Below, one piece after another: positions 17,657 through 25,451 of a DNA stretch of 64,000 nucleotides. The notes under the pieces were generated by a model. It was not told the DNA's origin and searched no databases. It saw only the letters and a list, made by a program, of their open reading frames with translations. The stretch comes from Phycisphaerae bacterium. Lineage in GTDB: Bacteria; Planctomycetota; Phycisphaerae; UBA1845; Fen-1342. Positions within the stretch are counted from its first letter, which is position 1. Every line of letters begins with the position of its first letter. The position numbers and the translations under genes are program-made. The stretch covers positions 1 through 64,000 of the forward strand of contig JANQNU010000021.1 of NCBI GenBank assembly GCA_028279405.1, written 5' to 3'.

Positions 17657-18670
17657 CTACCCGGCATCCCGCTTGCGGTCCGGCGAATAGTAAAACGTAT
17701 GATCCACGCGGTGACGCGGTGCCACAACGGCACGATCTCCGAGAACCGCATGGTCAACGACACTGTGCTCCCCGAGGTAGCACTCATTCCATACCACCGA
17801 CGCACACACAACCGCCTCTGATTGAATCAGACACTCGCGACCGACGACCGTCGGCCCCACAATCGTCACGTCGCGGGCCACGACCGTCTCCGGCCCCAAC
17901 AACACCGGACCAATCAACCGATCCGAACTCGAAACCCGCGCGGTCTCGTGAATCAGGCTATCACCGACGCGCTTGTACCCCGGCGGGCAATAGGTGCCCG
18001 TCGTCAGCTGCCGGCACTGGACCGCATTCAGCGTGAGGTAGGATGACATATTCGTCACGCGCGGCAACACGTCGCCGAGCTCGTGGATCGCGACAGTATG
18101 CCCATCCTTGTGCAATCGCGGAATGAGCATCTCCTTAATGTCTTGAAAACCGTTGGGCTCGATGCAGTCGATCACGTCCCCTTCAACGACATACAAGCCG
18201 CCGGGAACGTAGCGTTCCGTCAAACCGCCGGTCGAACCAAACGGCGCCGGCGACGCCACCACGGTCAGCATCGCGTTGTGATCGATGTGCGTCTGCATGA
18301 CCGCCGCCAGGTCACAGTTCGGCAGAATCGTTCCCTCGACCACCAGCGCCCGGCGCCCACCGAACTGCTCCAGCGCGTCACGGATGCATCCCGCAGCCCC
18401 GCGCGGCGCAGCATCCACGAAGTATGTCAGCATCGCATGCTGTTCCGCAGCCAGCGCATGCCGCGTCTGCTTCCAACTCGAATTGGCGCATATGGTCGTT
18501 TCGGTGATCCCGCCCGCAGCCAGCCACTCCAGCGTGTGCGCCAGGAGCGGTACGTGCGCGACCGGGCGAAGGAACAGCGGACCCGAGTTGGCAAACTCGT
18601 CCTCTTCCCAACCGGTCCCGCCCGCCAGAATGATACCGCGTGTCTCCATCGTGCCCGTCGGTCCCTTCAC
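17657..18670 (-). CDS. Degenerate nucleotidyltransferase with left-handed beta-helix domain
   Basis: 337 residues from the GTG at 18670, which overlaps the heparinase stop as GTGA; the ATG at 18649 (METRGIILAGG) is an alternative. The N-terminus has the nucleotidyltransferase loop start GIILAGGTGW but lacks the conserved R and K that follow in sugar-1-phosphate nucleotidyltransferases. From about residue 245 there are hexapeptide repeats (LIGPVLLGPETVVARDVTI). It may be a regulatory or sugar-nucleotide-sensing protein rather than an active enzyme. Domain order resembles the N-terminal part of the initiating transferase two genes downstream. It lies 14 bases upstream of the wzc-like gene. Confidence 0.78.
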   Translation of the reverse strand: MKGPTGTMETRGIILAGGTGWEEDEFANSGPLFLRPVAHVPLLAHTLEWLAAGGITETTICANSSWKQTRHALAAEQHAMLTYFVDAAPRGAAGCIRDALEQFGGRRALVVEGTILPNCDLAAVMQTHIDHNAMLTVVASPAPFGSTGGLTERYVPGGLYVVEGDVIDCIEPNGFQDIKEMLIPRLHKDGHTVAIHELGDVLPRVTNMSSYLTLNAVQCRQLTTGTYCPPGYKRVGDSLIHETARVSSSDRLIGPVLLGPETVVARDVTIVGPTVVGRECLIQSEAVVCASVVWNECYLGEHSVVDHAVLGDRAVVAPRHRVDHTFYYSPDRKRDAG

Positions 18671-20682
18671 ACCGCCACGGACGCACTTCGGCGGCCGCCC
18701 GTCGTCACCCCCGCCTTCGCCCGGAGCGTGATCGTCGTCTCCAACCGCACGGAACGCTCGAACGTTCCGGAGGCGACAATGCAGGTCGCCACCTGCTTCC
18801 GGTGATAGGCATCGCTGAACCACCCACCCGTGTCCGCGTCGCCGCCGCGAACCAGCTCGAGCGAGACTGCCCCTTCATAGTTTATGGTTGCAATTCCGCT
18901 CCCAAGGTCAAGCTGAATCGCGTTTTCCTCGATCTGCTCCACCGGAACGTCCGGCGCCACCAGCAACCGATGTGCAAACGTGTGCTTCCCGCTGCCCGCC
19001 AGCTGATCGATGATGCGGACCTCCGCGCCCTCCAACGAAACCTGCCGCGTGTGCGTTACCGGATCATCCAGTCGCCGATAACCGTCATGCGACGCCGTCA
19101 CGCTCCCGCCGGCCGCGCCGGGCTTCCATTCGCGGACTTCGGTTGTCGCACGTCGACCCCAAAGAAACAAACCCTGCAACTCCGACTGGTCGCGCCCGTC
19201 GACTTCGATCGTGTTATGCGCCCGCGTGCTCCGGAAATGGTTACGCCACGGCTGGTAGGTGAAATAGTCATAGGTGCCCGCGTCCACCAGTACCGGCCGA
19301 CCAAAGGCCCGGAGCGTGATGGCCAACGCGTCGGCATGCCCATGGGCGGCGAGCGACCCGTAACCAAGCGGCCCGCAATCGACCGACACGCTCACAGGAG
19401 GGTCCGCTCCGACGCCCCCGGATTGTAGCAGGTAGAGGCCGGCGTCGCGGAAGCCGTGCGATTGCAGCGGGGCCTCGGGAGCCATCGGCATCTCGGCAAA
19501 CCGATCCAGCCCGGCGCTACCCAGGAGCCACCCAATCGCTTCGTCACTCCCCGCCGCCAAACGCTTGAGCCGCCCGTCGTCAAACAATACTGCACCGACC
19601 CCGAACCACGGCCGCAAGTCCAGCGGGTCGTCCGCGAGATCGAGCACGTATCCGTCGTCCGCGTCGTTAATCTGCGGAACCGGTCCGGCCTCGGCCAACG
19701 TGGCCAGGTAGCCGAACATCGCATGGACGCGCTTCCAATAGGCCGGAGAAAAATCGTCCTCAAAGCGCCGGGCGACCAGGCCCGCGAGCACGAAAAACTG
19801 CAACGTGAAGAAGTGGTAGCCCGTCGCGAGCTCGGCGTTCGCGCCGTCCGGCAACACCTGACGTTGAATCTCCTGCTCGAGAATCGCCTTCGCATGCCGC
19901 CGCACGCCCCGTCGGCTCCGTAACCCATCGAAATAGGCCGCCGCCACGTACGCGCCGGCCGCTTCCCCGATCAGATGATTGTTGGCCGACGAGCCCCGCG
20001 AGAACCGGATCCCGACGTCGTAGAGGTGCAGGTCGACCGCAGCCACCACGTCGCAAAGAAAATCGTCCGGCAGATAGCTCCGCAGAAGGTCGACGCACCA
20101 GGTCCAGTTGATCAGCCGAATCGCGAGCTCGAGCGGACTGCGCCAATTCATCCCGCGCGCATACGGGCATTGACTCAGCCACGAGCGCCAAAGTTGCTGC
20201 ACGGCCCGCGCGTAACGGTCGTCCTGCGTCGCACGCCAGGCGCGCGCCAAGACGACCATCTGGTGATGCCGGTTCGGTTCCCAGACCCATTTGCAGTCGC
20301 CGACCTCGCGAAAATCCCGGTAGTCAATCTGCGGCGCATAGTCGGCTGGCGAAGCCTTGTGGTGCTTGGGATCGTTGTTCCACTTGGGCGGGAGGCCGAG
20401 ATCGTACCACTCGCCGCCGAACAGCCGCAACTTACCCGTCGCGAGCTTGTCGGCCCTGGCCCGCAACGCGGCAGGATTCGAGGGGATGCCGATCGCGGGG
20501 CATAGCCGCGATTCCGCCGGAAGGTTCGGTACCGCTTCCGCGGCCGAACGCTCCGCTTCTCGCGTTCGCCGATCGAGTGCGAACCGTTCGGTCCGATCAT
20601 GCAGCGCCATGCGAACCCGCCAGAGAATCTCTGACGGGGACATAGCGCGTAATCGCTTGAAGTACCAGCCCAGTTTCTGCAT
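18667..20682 (-). CDS. Heparinase II/III family protein (polysaccharide lyase)
   Basis: 671 residues. The N-terminal part (YFKRLRAMSPSEILWRVRM, then an alpha toroid with WRSPLELAIRLINW and SANNHLIGEAAGAY) and the C-terminal beta-sandwich (HGHADALAITLRAFGRPVLVDAG, RSTRAHNTIEVDG) match heparinase II/III-like lyases found in EPS loci. These cleave uronic-acid-containing chains by beta-elimination. There is no signal peptide, though a periplasmic site would be expected for a lyase, so location is open. It is the first gene of the EPS operon; the upstream gap of 62 bases shows no clear promoter. Its presence suggests the polymer contains uronic acid. Confidence 0.9.
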   Translation of the reverse strand: MQKLGWYFKRLRAMSPSEILWRVRMALHDRTERFALDRRTREAERSAAEAVPNLPAESRLCPAIGIPSNPAALRARADKLATGKLRLFGGEWYDLGLPPKWNNDPKHHKASPADYAPQIDYRDFREVGDCKWVWEPNRHHQMVVLARAWRATQDDRYARAVQQLWRSWLSQCPYARGMNWRSPLELAIRLINWTWCVDLLRSYLPDDFLCDVVAAVDLHLYDVGIRFSRGSSANNHLIGEAAGAYVAAAYFDGLRSRRGVRRHAKAILEQEIQRQVLPDGANAELATGYHFFTLQFFVLAGLVARRFEDDFSPAYWKRVHAMFGYLATLAEAGPVPQINDADDGYVLDLADDPLDLRPWFGVGAVLFDDGRLKRLAAGSDEAIGWLLGSAGLDRFAEMPMAPEAPLQSHGFRDAGLYLLQSGGVGADPPVSVSVDCGPLGYGSLAAHGHADALAITLRAFGRPVLVDAGTYDYFTYQPWRNHFRSTRAHNTIEVDGRDQSELQGLFLWGRRATTEVREWKPGAAGGSVTASHDGYRRLDDPVTHTRQVSLEGAEVRIIDQLAGSGKHTFAHRLLVAPDVPVEQIEENAIQLDLGSGIATINYEGAVSLELVRGGDADTGGWFSDAYHRKQVATCIVASGTFERSVRLETTITLRAKAGVTTGGRRSASVAV

Positions 20683-20744
20683 GGATGGTCGGGTCCCGTT
20701 GGTTTTCCGTCGCGCCGATCGCTTGCGAACAAGATCGGTCCGAT

Positions 20745-21356
20745 CTACGCCCGCATTCGCTTGGCTGCCACGGATTCGAGGCGTGAGCGAATCGCTAGCC
20801 CGATAACCAGCAGCGCTAGCGCTCCAGCGAGCGCCAATCGCTGTTTCGGACCGATACCCTCGTTGCCGGATGGTCCAACCAAGTCCATAACGGCGGCGAC
20901 CGCCGCCAACGTGGTCCCGGCCAAAGCCACCGCGTCAATTCGCAGCAGCGCGCCCAGCACAATCACGAAACAGCCAACCAGGACGCCGAACTGTTGGAGC
21001 AGCCCGAACCCCTGCGTCGGCGTAATCGCGACCAGGTCTCCGAAAGCCGCCAGCAGCCCAACCCCAAGACCGGCCATCAGAAAGACCGTGCTGATTCGCC
21101 GATTGAGCGGCAAGCTGGAGACAGACGGGGCCGGTTCAGGCAACAAATCGGAGCATGCCGCGCAGAGCCGAATGAACTGCGGCTGCTTGTCGACATACTC
21201 GACCAGCACGCAAACGTCGGCAGATTTGCCGCATTGCGCGCAAAGGTTAGGAAGACGAAGCAGATCGCGCGGTTTGTCAGGCGTCACGGCAGCCCGTGCG
21301 GCCTGCGCAGTGCGCGGAGATTCCGCCTGAATGCCAGTGTCCAGTCCCTTGTTCAC
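20745..21356 (-). CDS. Membrane protein with zinc-ribbon, unknown function
   Basis: 203 residues. A soluble N-terminal part has a CAQCG and CAACS pair about 25 residues apart (near residues 38-70), which looks like a zinc ribbon. It is followed by four or five hydrophobic segments from about residue 90 (VFLMAGLGVGLLAAFGD onward). No family recognised. It lies between a PEP-CTERM gene and the EPS operon on the same strand, 62 bases before the heparinase gene, so it may be co-transcribed with the EPS genes. Confidence 0.75.
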   Translation of the reverse strand: MNKGLDTGIQAESPRTAQAARAAVTPDKPRDLLRLPNLCAQCGKSADVCVLVEYVDKQPQFIRLCAACSDLLPEPAPSVSSLPLNRRISTVFLMAGLGVGLLAAFGDLVAITPTQGFGLLQQFGVLVGCFVIVLGALLRIDAVALAGTTLAAVAAVMDLVGPSGNEGIGPKQRLALAGALALLVIGLAIRSRLESVAAKRMRA

Positions 21357-21402
21357 GGTTCAACCGCCTCGCCCGGCAGCGCTGATGGGAGCAGCACCAA
21401 TC

Positions 21403-21441
21403 TAAAAACCCGCGTGACCCCAGGAACCGGATCACGCGGGT
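21403..21441 (-). terminator. Rho-independent terminator of the PEP-CTERM gene
   Basis: Stem ACCCGCGTGA (21408-21417) pairs perfectly with TCACGCGGGT (21432-21441). On the minus strand the hairpin is followed at once by TTTTTAGA, a good intrinsic terminator. A third copy of the arm (AAACCCGCGTG) lies at 21466-21476, just after the stop codon, and could form a competing hairpin. Confidence 0.8.
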
Positions 21442-21483
21442 GACGGTCAGAAGCAAGAATCCAAGAAACCCGCGTGGTCTCTA

Positions 21484-22203
21484 CTACCCGATCCGACGAC
21501 GGACAAAGCCGATGGCCGCCGTACCCAGCAGACCGAGCATCGCAGCACCCGGAGCTGGGATCGGAACACCGTTGACCTCGAAGAGCCAATCGGAGGCGTA
21601 GATGTGCTGCTGGAAGGTGCCGTGGTTCAACCAGCCCCAACCGCTGACGCCCGGATTGCCCCGGTGACCAGTGTTGAGGTGGAACGTACGCCCAGCGGCG
21701 TTTCCGTTGTAGTCCGTGAGGGCAATCTGCGGGTTACCGGCGAAGTTGCCTGCACCGGCGAAGAGCGGCTGAATGAAACCGCTGTTCTGGGCGCTCATCG
21801 GGCCGGCGACGATCTCGCCGCTCGGCAGGGCCGTCACGCCGACATTGTAGGTGAAGTCGATCCGCCAGAGGCCGACGCGACCATTGGCCGGGTTGTCAAA
21901 GCCCGGACCCACATCGAGGCCGCCGAAGGCGGTGCCGAAGATGCGAATCGTGCCGCCCGCAACGTCCAGGTCCATCCGCATGTCGGCGCCCGGGGCGTCG
22001 AAATCGAACGTGTAGTCGTTGCCGACGTTTCCATCGAGCCCATCCAGACGCAGGCCGTACAGCGGCGGACGAAGCGCGCCATCGCGGTGGTTCTGCAGCT
22101 GATAAAGACCATCCGCCAACACCTGAGCCGCCAAGGCCGACGACGACGCGCACAGCGTCAGGGCCAAAACGGCAGCAAACTTTCCAAACTTCAAGGCTCG
22201 CAT
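21484..22203 (-). CDS. Secreted protein with PEP-CTERM-type sorting tail
   Basis: 239 residues. It has a signal peptide (MRALKFGKFAAVLALTLCA, cut after ALA) and a C-terminal tripartite tail: PIPAPGAAM, a hydrophobic segment (LGLLGTAAIGFV) and RRRIG. This is the PAPGA form of the PEP-CTERM signal, by which an exosortase processes exported proteins. The mature part is rich in Gly/Asp/Asn and probably a beta-sandwich; its function is unknown. A GGAAGGG ribosome site precedes the ATG. It is monocistronic by its terminator. PEP-CTERM proteins are often linked to EPS loci, which fits the neighbour. Confidence 0.85.
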   Translation of the reverse strand: MRALKFGKFAAVLALTLCASSSALAAQVLADGLYQLQNHRDGALRPPLYGLRLDGLDGNVGNDYTFDFDAPGADMRMDLDVAGGTIRIFGTAFGGLDVGPGFDNPANGRVGLWRIDFTYNVGVTALPSGEIVAGPMSAQNSGFIQPLFAGAGNFAGNPQIALTDYNGNAAGRTFHLNTGHRGNPGVSGWGWLNHGTFQQHIYASDWLFEVNGVPIPAPGAAMLGLLGTAAIGFVRRRIG

Positions 22204-22633
22204 GGTGGTTTACCCTTCCACGTAATCTGGTTTCCCTGCTCCTGTAACAGACTCAATCCTTAATCCGCATTTAATGCGCAGCGACCACACAACTCATTGA
22301 GGCAATAAGCGCTCTGCGAACGGATCAAGCCCAACCCACGTCAAAAATATACCCGGCCAGTCCCCTGGAATCCACCCCCATCCCGGCATTTCTTCAAATA
22401 TTCGACTGAAACCGTTACAAGCTCTCATAATCCGTGACGCCCAGCACCTCCGACGCCGACCAAACCGCAATCCGCCTGACCTCCCACCGACGACCAACGG
22501 ACCAGCCGGTAATCTCGCCGAAATCCGCCTGCCTCCGCGATATCCCGCCATTTTCTGCGGCGCCGACACGAAATCCACGCTCGCGATCGTATAATGACCC
22601 GATCTCAAAGCCCGAAACGATCGGAGACCGGAA
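22204..22633. other. Divergent intergenic region, 430 bases
   Basis: Lies between the PEP-CTERM gene (minus) and the dockerin gene (plus), so it must hold both promoters. It is more AT-rich than the flanks. I see a small palindrome GCATTTAATGC near 22268-22278 and a good -10 box for the plus-strand gene (listed separately). An open frame on the minus strand (22294-22707) has no family features and is taken as spurious. Confidence 0.6.
22590..22595 (+). promoter_or_regulatory. Candidate -10 box (TATAAT) for the dockerin/beta-propeller gene
   Basis: A perfect TATAAT sits 38 bases before the ATG at 22634, the distance expected for a short leader. No good -35 hexamer is visible at 16-18 bases upstream. 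A ribosome site GGAG follows at 22623-22626. Confidence 0.45.
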
Positions 22634-23710
22634 ATGTCGACCGCCCGAATATGCACGATCTGGATGCTGCTCGCGACCCACGCCACAGTCTGGGCCGGCC
22701 AGGTCATCGACTATGACTTGCTCATCGCCGGGTACGATTCCGCGACGATCGCCCGCTTCGAACTCGACGCGCCCAATACCCCCGCCGTCGAACTCGACGC
22801 CAGCTCCGGAATTCTCGGCCCCTTCGGCGCGAACGCACTCGCGTTCGACAGCGACGGCTGCCTCTACATCGGTGATTTCGATCAGCAGACCATCTGGAAA
22901 CGGTGCCCCGGCGCGGCCCCGGTACCGATCGTCACCGCAGAGGACGGCCTCCAGCGACCTGACGGCATCGTTCGACTGGACGACAATCTCTACATCGCCA
23001 ACCGCTTCGGCGGCAACATCCTCCAGTTTCCGCTCGTCGGCGGCCGCGGGGCCGTAACCGTTTTCGACACACTCCCCGGCGGGCAGCCGATGAGCATCGC
23101 AACCAACGGTTTTTCAAAGCTTTACGTCGCTACCGACCTCGGCGAACTGTTCGAGTACGTCGACGTGAACAGCGAGCCCACTCGCAATAGCCTGGGCTTC
23201 TTCGGCACCGGCGGCAACGTCGCGCTCGCCTACGACGGCGGCTGGGTCTACCACCTCGATGACGGCGAACTGCTCCAGATCGACCCCGCCGACATCAAAG
23301 CCCGGACGATCGCATCCGACCTCGGTGGCCATGACGAGGGGCTCGCAATCGACCCGCGGCCAACCAAGGTGACCGTGTTCTACGCCAGCGACTATGCCGG
23401 CGAGGTCATTCGGTTCACGGAAGGTGGGCCGATCGAGGTGTTTGCCGCGAACAGCGAGGCGTTTGCAGGCCCTACAGCGATGGTCTTTCGGTCCGGCGGC
23501 GCCTGCGCCGGGCTCTTACGCTGCGATGTGAATTGCGACGGCAATATCTCCGTCGGCGACATCAACCCGTTCGTCCTCGCACTGACCGATCCGGACGGCT
23601 ACGCGGCCGCGTTCCCGTTCTGCAACCGTATCTGCACCGCGGACACCAACCAAAACGGCGAGGTCAGCGTCGCGGACATCAACGACTTCGTTACCTGCAT
23701 CATTGATTAA
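22634..23710 (+). CDS. Secreted beta-propeller protein with C-terminal dockerin-like repeats
   Basis: 358 residues. It has a signal peptide ending near WAGQV, then NHL/SMP-30-like beta-propeller blades (YIGDFDQQTIWKRC, LYIANRFGGNILQFPL, VAYDGGWVYHLDDG) over about 30-280. The C-terminus holds two calcium-binding dockerin-type repeats, CDVNCDGNISVGDINPF and ADTNQNGEVSVADINDF, a tail typical of planctomycete surface proteins. It is probably exported and bound at the cell surface; the ligand is unknown. Start chosen for the GGAG ribosome site and signal peptide. A hairpin repeat follows its stop. Confidence 0.85.
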   Translation: MSTARICTIWMLLATHATVWAGQVIDYDLLIAGYDSATIARFELDAPNTPAVELDASSGILGPFGANALAFDSDGCLYIGDFDQQTIWKRCPGAAPVPIVTAEDGLQRPDGIVRLDDNLYIANRFGGNILQFPLVGGRGAVTVFDTLPGGQPMSIATNGFSKLYVATDLGELFEYVDVNSEPTRNSLGFFGTGGNVALAYDGGWVYHLDDGELLQIDPADIKARTIASDLGGHDEGLAIDPRPTKVTVFYASDYAGEVIRFTEGGPIEVFAANSEAFAGPTAMVFRSGGACAGLLRCDVNCDGNISVGDINPFVLALTDPDGYAAAFPFCNRICTADTNQNGEVSVADINDFVTCIID

Positions 23711-23730
23711 CGGGTGGTGGGTGATCCATC

Positions 23731-23776
23731 GCACGTTCCGAACACTGGCGGACAAGCCGCCAGTGCCACCCAGAGA
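23731..23776. repeat. Family A palindromic repeat
   Basis: Stem CACTGGCGG (23743-23751) and CCGCCAGTG (23757-23765) with a 5-base loop, flanked by GTTCCGAA on the left and CCACCC on the right. A near-identical unit occurs in the opposite orientation at 30093-30131 and a modified one at 52503-52565. It is placed between two convergent genes, where it could stop transcription from both sides. A separate GGGAGCTTGATCCCC element follows near 23823-23837, similar to one at 52694-52709. Confidence 0.75.
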
Positions 23777-23908
23777 GCGAACGTTTTGCAAGGGCGGGCG
23801 GCTTAGACACGGGCCTCGCAACGGGAGCTTGATCCCCACGGAGCACGAGCGACGGGGCGAATGCTCACCCGGGAGAAACGCCGGCGGACTCGCCAACGAT
23901 TCAGGACG

Positions 23909-24298
23909 TCACTGGGCGCCGTCGATCAACGTGAAGGCGACGATGAGCGCCACGATGACAAAAGCGACTCCGGGCAGCACGAATAGGCGCGAGTTGTCCA
24001 GCCGGACGCGCGCCATTGAACGCAAGCCGATCTCCGGAAAAACGAAGACGATCGCCCCCTTCGCGACCATTGCCCACGCCGTTGCCGTGAGGACTGCCGA
24101 CAGCCCGTGCCATACGTTGTGAAAGGAGACGATCAACGATCCGGTCGCGAGACTCAGGAAACCACTGACGAACGCACCCGGACGTCCCATCTCCTGAACA
24201 CGAACGAAGAACGCGGCCCAGGCCCGATGTTGAAAGATGTGCGAGAGTCCGATCACCAGGAAGTTGATCGTTGCGAAGACCGCGACCGCGCGCTCCAT
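23909..24298 (-). CDS. Small four-helix membrane protein, unknown function
   Basis: 129 residues from the ATG at 24298, which is preceded by a strong GAGAGGGG ribosome site; the longer upstream frame has no coding character. About four hydrophobic helices fill the protein (AVFATINFLVIGLSHIF, GAFVSGFLSLATGSLIV, VLTATAWAMVAKGAIVFV, LPGVAFVIVALIVAFTLI). A central SFHNVWHG contains histidines in or near the membrane. No family recognised. It is 43 bases downstream of a binding-protein gene on the same strand and is probably co-transcribed with it. Confidence 0.75.
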   Translation of the reverse strand: MERAVAVFATINFLVIGLSHIFQHRAWAAFFVRVQEMGRPGAFVSGFLSLATGSLIVSFHNVWHGLSAVLTATAWAMVAKGAIVFVFPEIGLRSMARVRLDNSRLFVLPGVAFVIVALIVAFTLIDGAQ

Positions 24299-24341
24299 GG
24301 ACCCCTCTCTTTCAGTTGTCGCTGCGCCAGGTTCGCGACCG

Positions 24342-25379
24342 CTACTGCGGCTTGGAGCGGAGAGCATCGATACCCCACCGCTGCATGACTTCGGCCAACT
24401 CCAGGGCGCCCGCCTCGCAGTAACGTCTCGCAAATCCCGGCAGCGTCTCGGCGGTGACGATCTCGCACGGGACGAGTACTTCATTATTGCCGATCGGCCG
24501 GCCCGCGAGAAGCTGGGTTGCGATCCGTGCTCCCGCCGACCCGATTTCACCGTCGATCGGCCCTACCAGCGCGCACGCCTCGCCAGCGACCAGCCGACGC
24601 CAGAGCGACGGCCCGGCTTCGATCGTCATGAACCGCGCCGTCGCGGGCAGCGGCCGGACGTTGGGCTCGCGGACCCAAAGCCGCGGGTCGAGCGTGACGA
24701 TCAGTCGGGTGTGCGGGTACTCCGCGAGCATTTCCGCCATCGCCGGCTCCAGCCCCGCTGCGTCGACGACGTCGCGCTCGTCCAACAGTGCGATCCGTGA
24801 CTGAGCGGCAAATGCGTACCGAAATCGGCCGTACAGCCGACGGCCGAGGCCTTCCCGCCCGCCGCGGTGCACAAGCACGCAACTCCGCGCCTGATCGGCA
24901 TAGTCGTAGGCCTCGCGAATCAGTCGCTCGAGGGGTTCTGCGTAGCCGACGCGCACGTGTACTACGGCCGCCGGATCACGGTCTGCCCCGCCGAGGGTGA
25001 TGACCGGCACGCGCGACCGGGGCCGAATGACGTTCGAAACGACGTCATTGCGATCGGTCCAAACAACCAGGACGCCGGGCTCGTCCGCCAGCACTTGCGT
25101 CAAGGTAGCCTCGAGCGCACTTGCCGATTCGTTGGCCGGCCGATACGTCCGGAACGGGTACACGTGCCCGTTGTCGAGGTATTGTCGCGCGCCCCCGACC
25201 ATCGCGCGCATTCCCGGCCGACCCTCTGGCGGGCCGATGAACGCGATGGCCGGCTTACCGTTCGCCGCCCTCGCCGACTGGGGGATCTCCCGCCCACAGC
25301 CGATGAGAAATAGCGCGGCCAACGCCAACAGACACCAAGGCGTTCGTCCGATAAATTTTACATGGGCTTTTTGATTCAT
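24342..25379 (-). CDS. Periplasmic-binding-protein-like lipoprotein
   Basis: 345 residues. It has a lipoprotein signal (CLLALAALFLIGC, Cys about residue 28) and then a two-lobe periplasmic binding fold of the sugar-binding/LacI type: KPAIAFIGPPEGRPGMRAM, VLVVWTDRND, VPVITLGGADRD, ARSCVLVHRGGREGLG and a late LVGPIDGEIGSAG block. No ABC permease or ATPase is beside it, so it may serve as a sensor or partner of transporter genes elsewhere. Start at 25379 has only weak ribosome-site complementarity. Confidence 0.75.
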   Translation of the reverse strand: MNQKAHVKFIGRTPWCLLALAALFLIGCGREIPQSARAANGKPAIAFIGPPEGRPGMRAMVGGARQYLDNGHVYPFRTYRPANESASALEATLTQVLADEPGVLVVWTDRNDVVSNVIRPRSRVPVITLGGADRDPAAVVHVRVGYAEPLERLIREAYDYADQARSCVLVHRGGREGLGRRLYGRFRYAFAAQSRIALLDERDVVDAAGLEPAMAEMLAEYPHTRLIVTLDPRLWVREPNVRPLPATARFMTIEAGPSLWRRLVAGEACALVGPIDGEIGSAGARIATQLLAGRPIGNNEVLVPCEIVTAETLPGFARRYCEAGALELAEVMQRWGIDALRSKPQ

Positions 25380-25393
25380 GATTGACGCATCCG

Positions 25394-25421
25394 TTGCTTG
25401 CCCGTAGCAATATAATAGAAT
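25394..25421 (+). promoter_or_regulatory. Candidate promoter in a 72-base divergent gap
   Basis: TTGCTT (25394-25399) and TAGAAT (25416-25421) are 16 bases apart and read toward the glycine-rich gene; a perfect TATAAT overlaps at 25411-25416. The same AT-rich box reads TATTATA on the other strand and could serve the binding-protein gene. A GGAGGAG ribosome site at 25437-25443 precedes the plus-strand ATG. Confidence 0.4.
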
Positions 25422-25451
25422 GTCCGAGGAAACCCCGGAGGAGTTTCGATC

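Noticed and set aside
16431-17690. 419-residue plus-strand frame inside the Wzc-like gene
   Set aside because: It is the shadow of the coiled-coil region; the Arg-rich sequence has no features.
22294-22707. Minus-strand frame in the divergent intergenic region
   Set aside because: It overlaps the start of the dockerin gene, lacks a ribosome site and family features, and its composition differs from real genes nearby.
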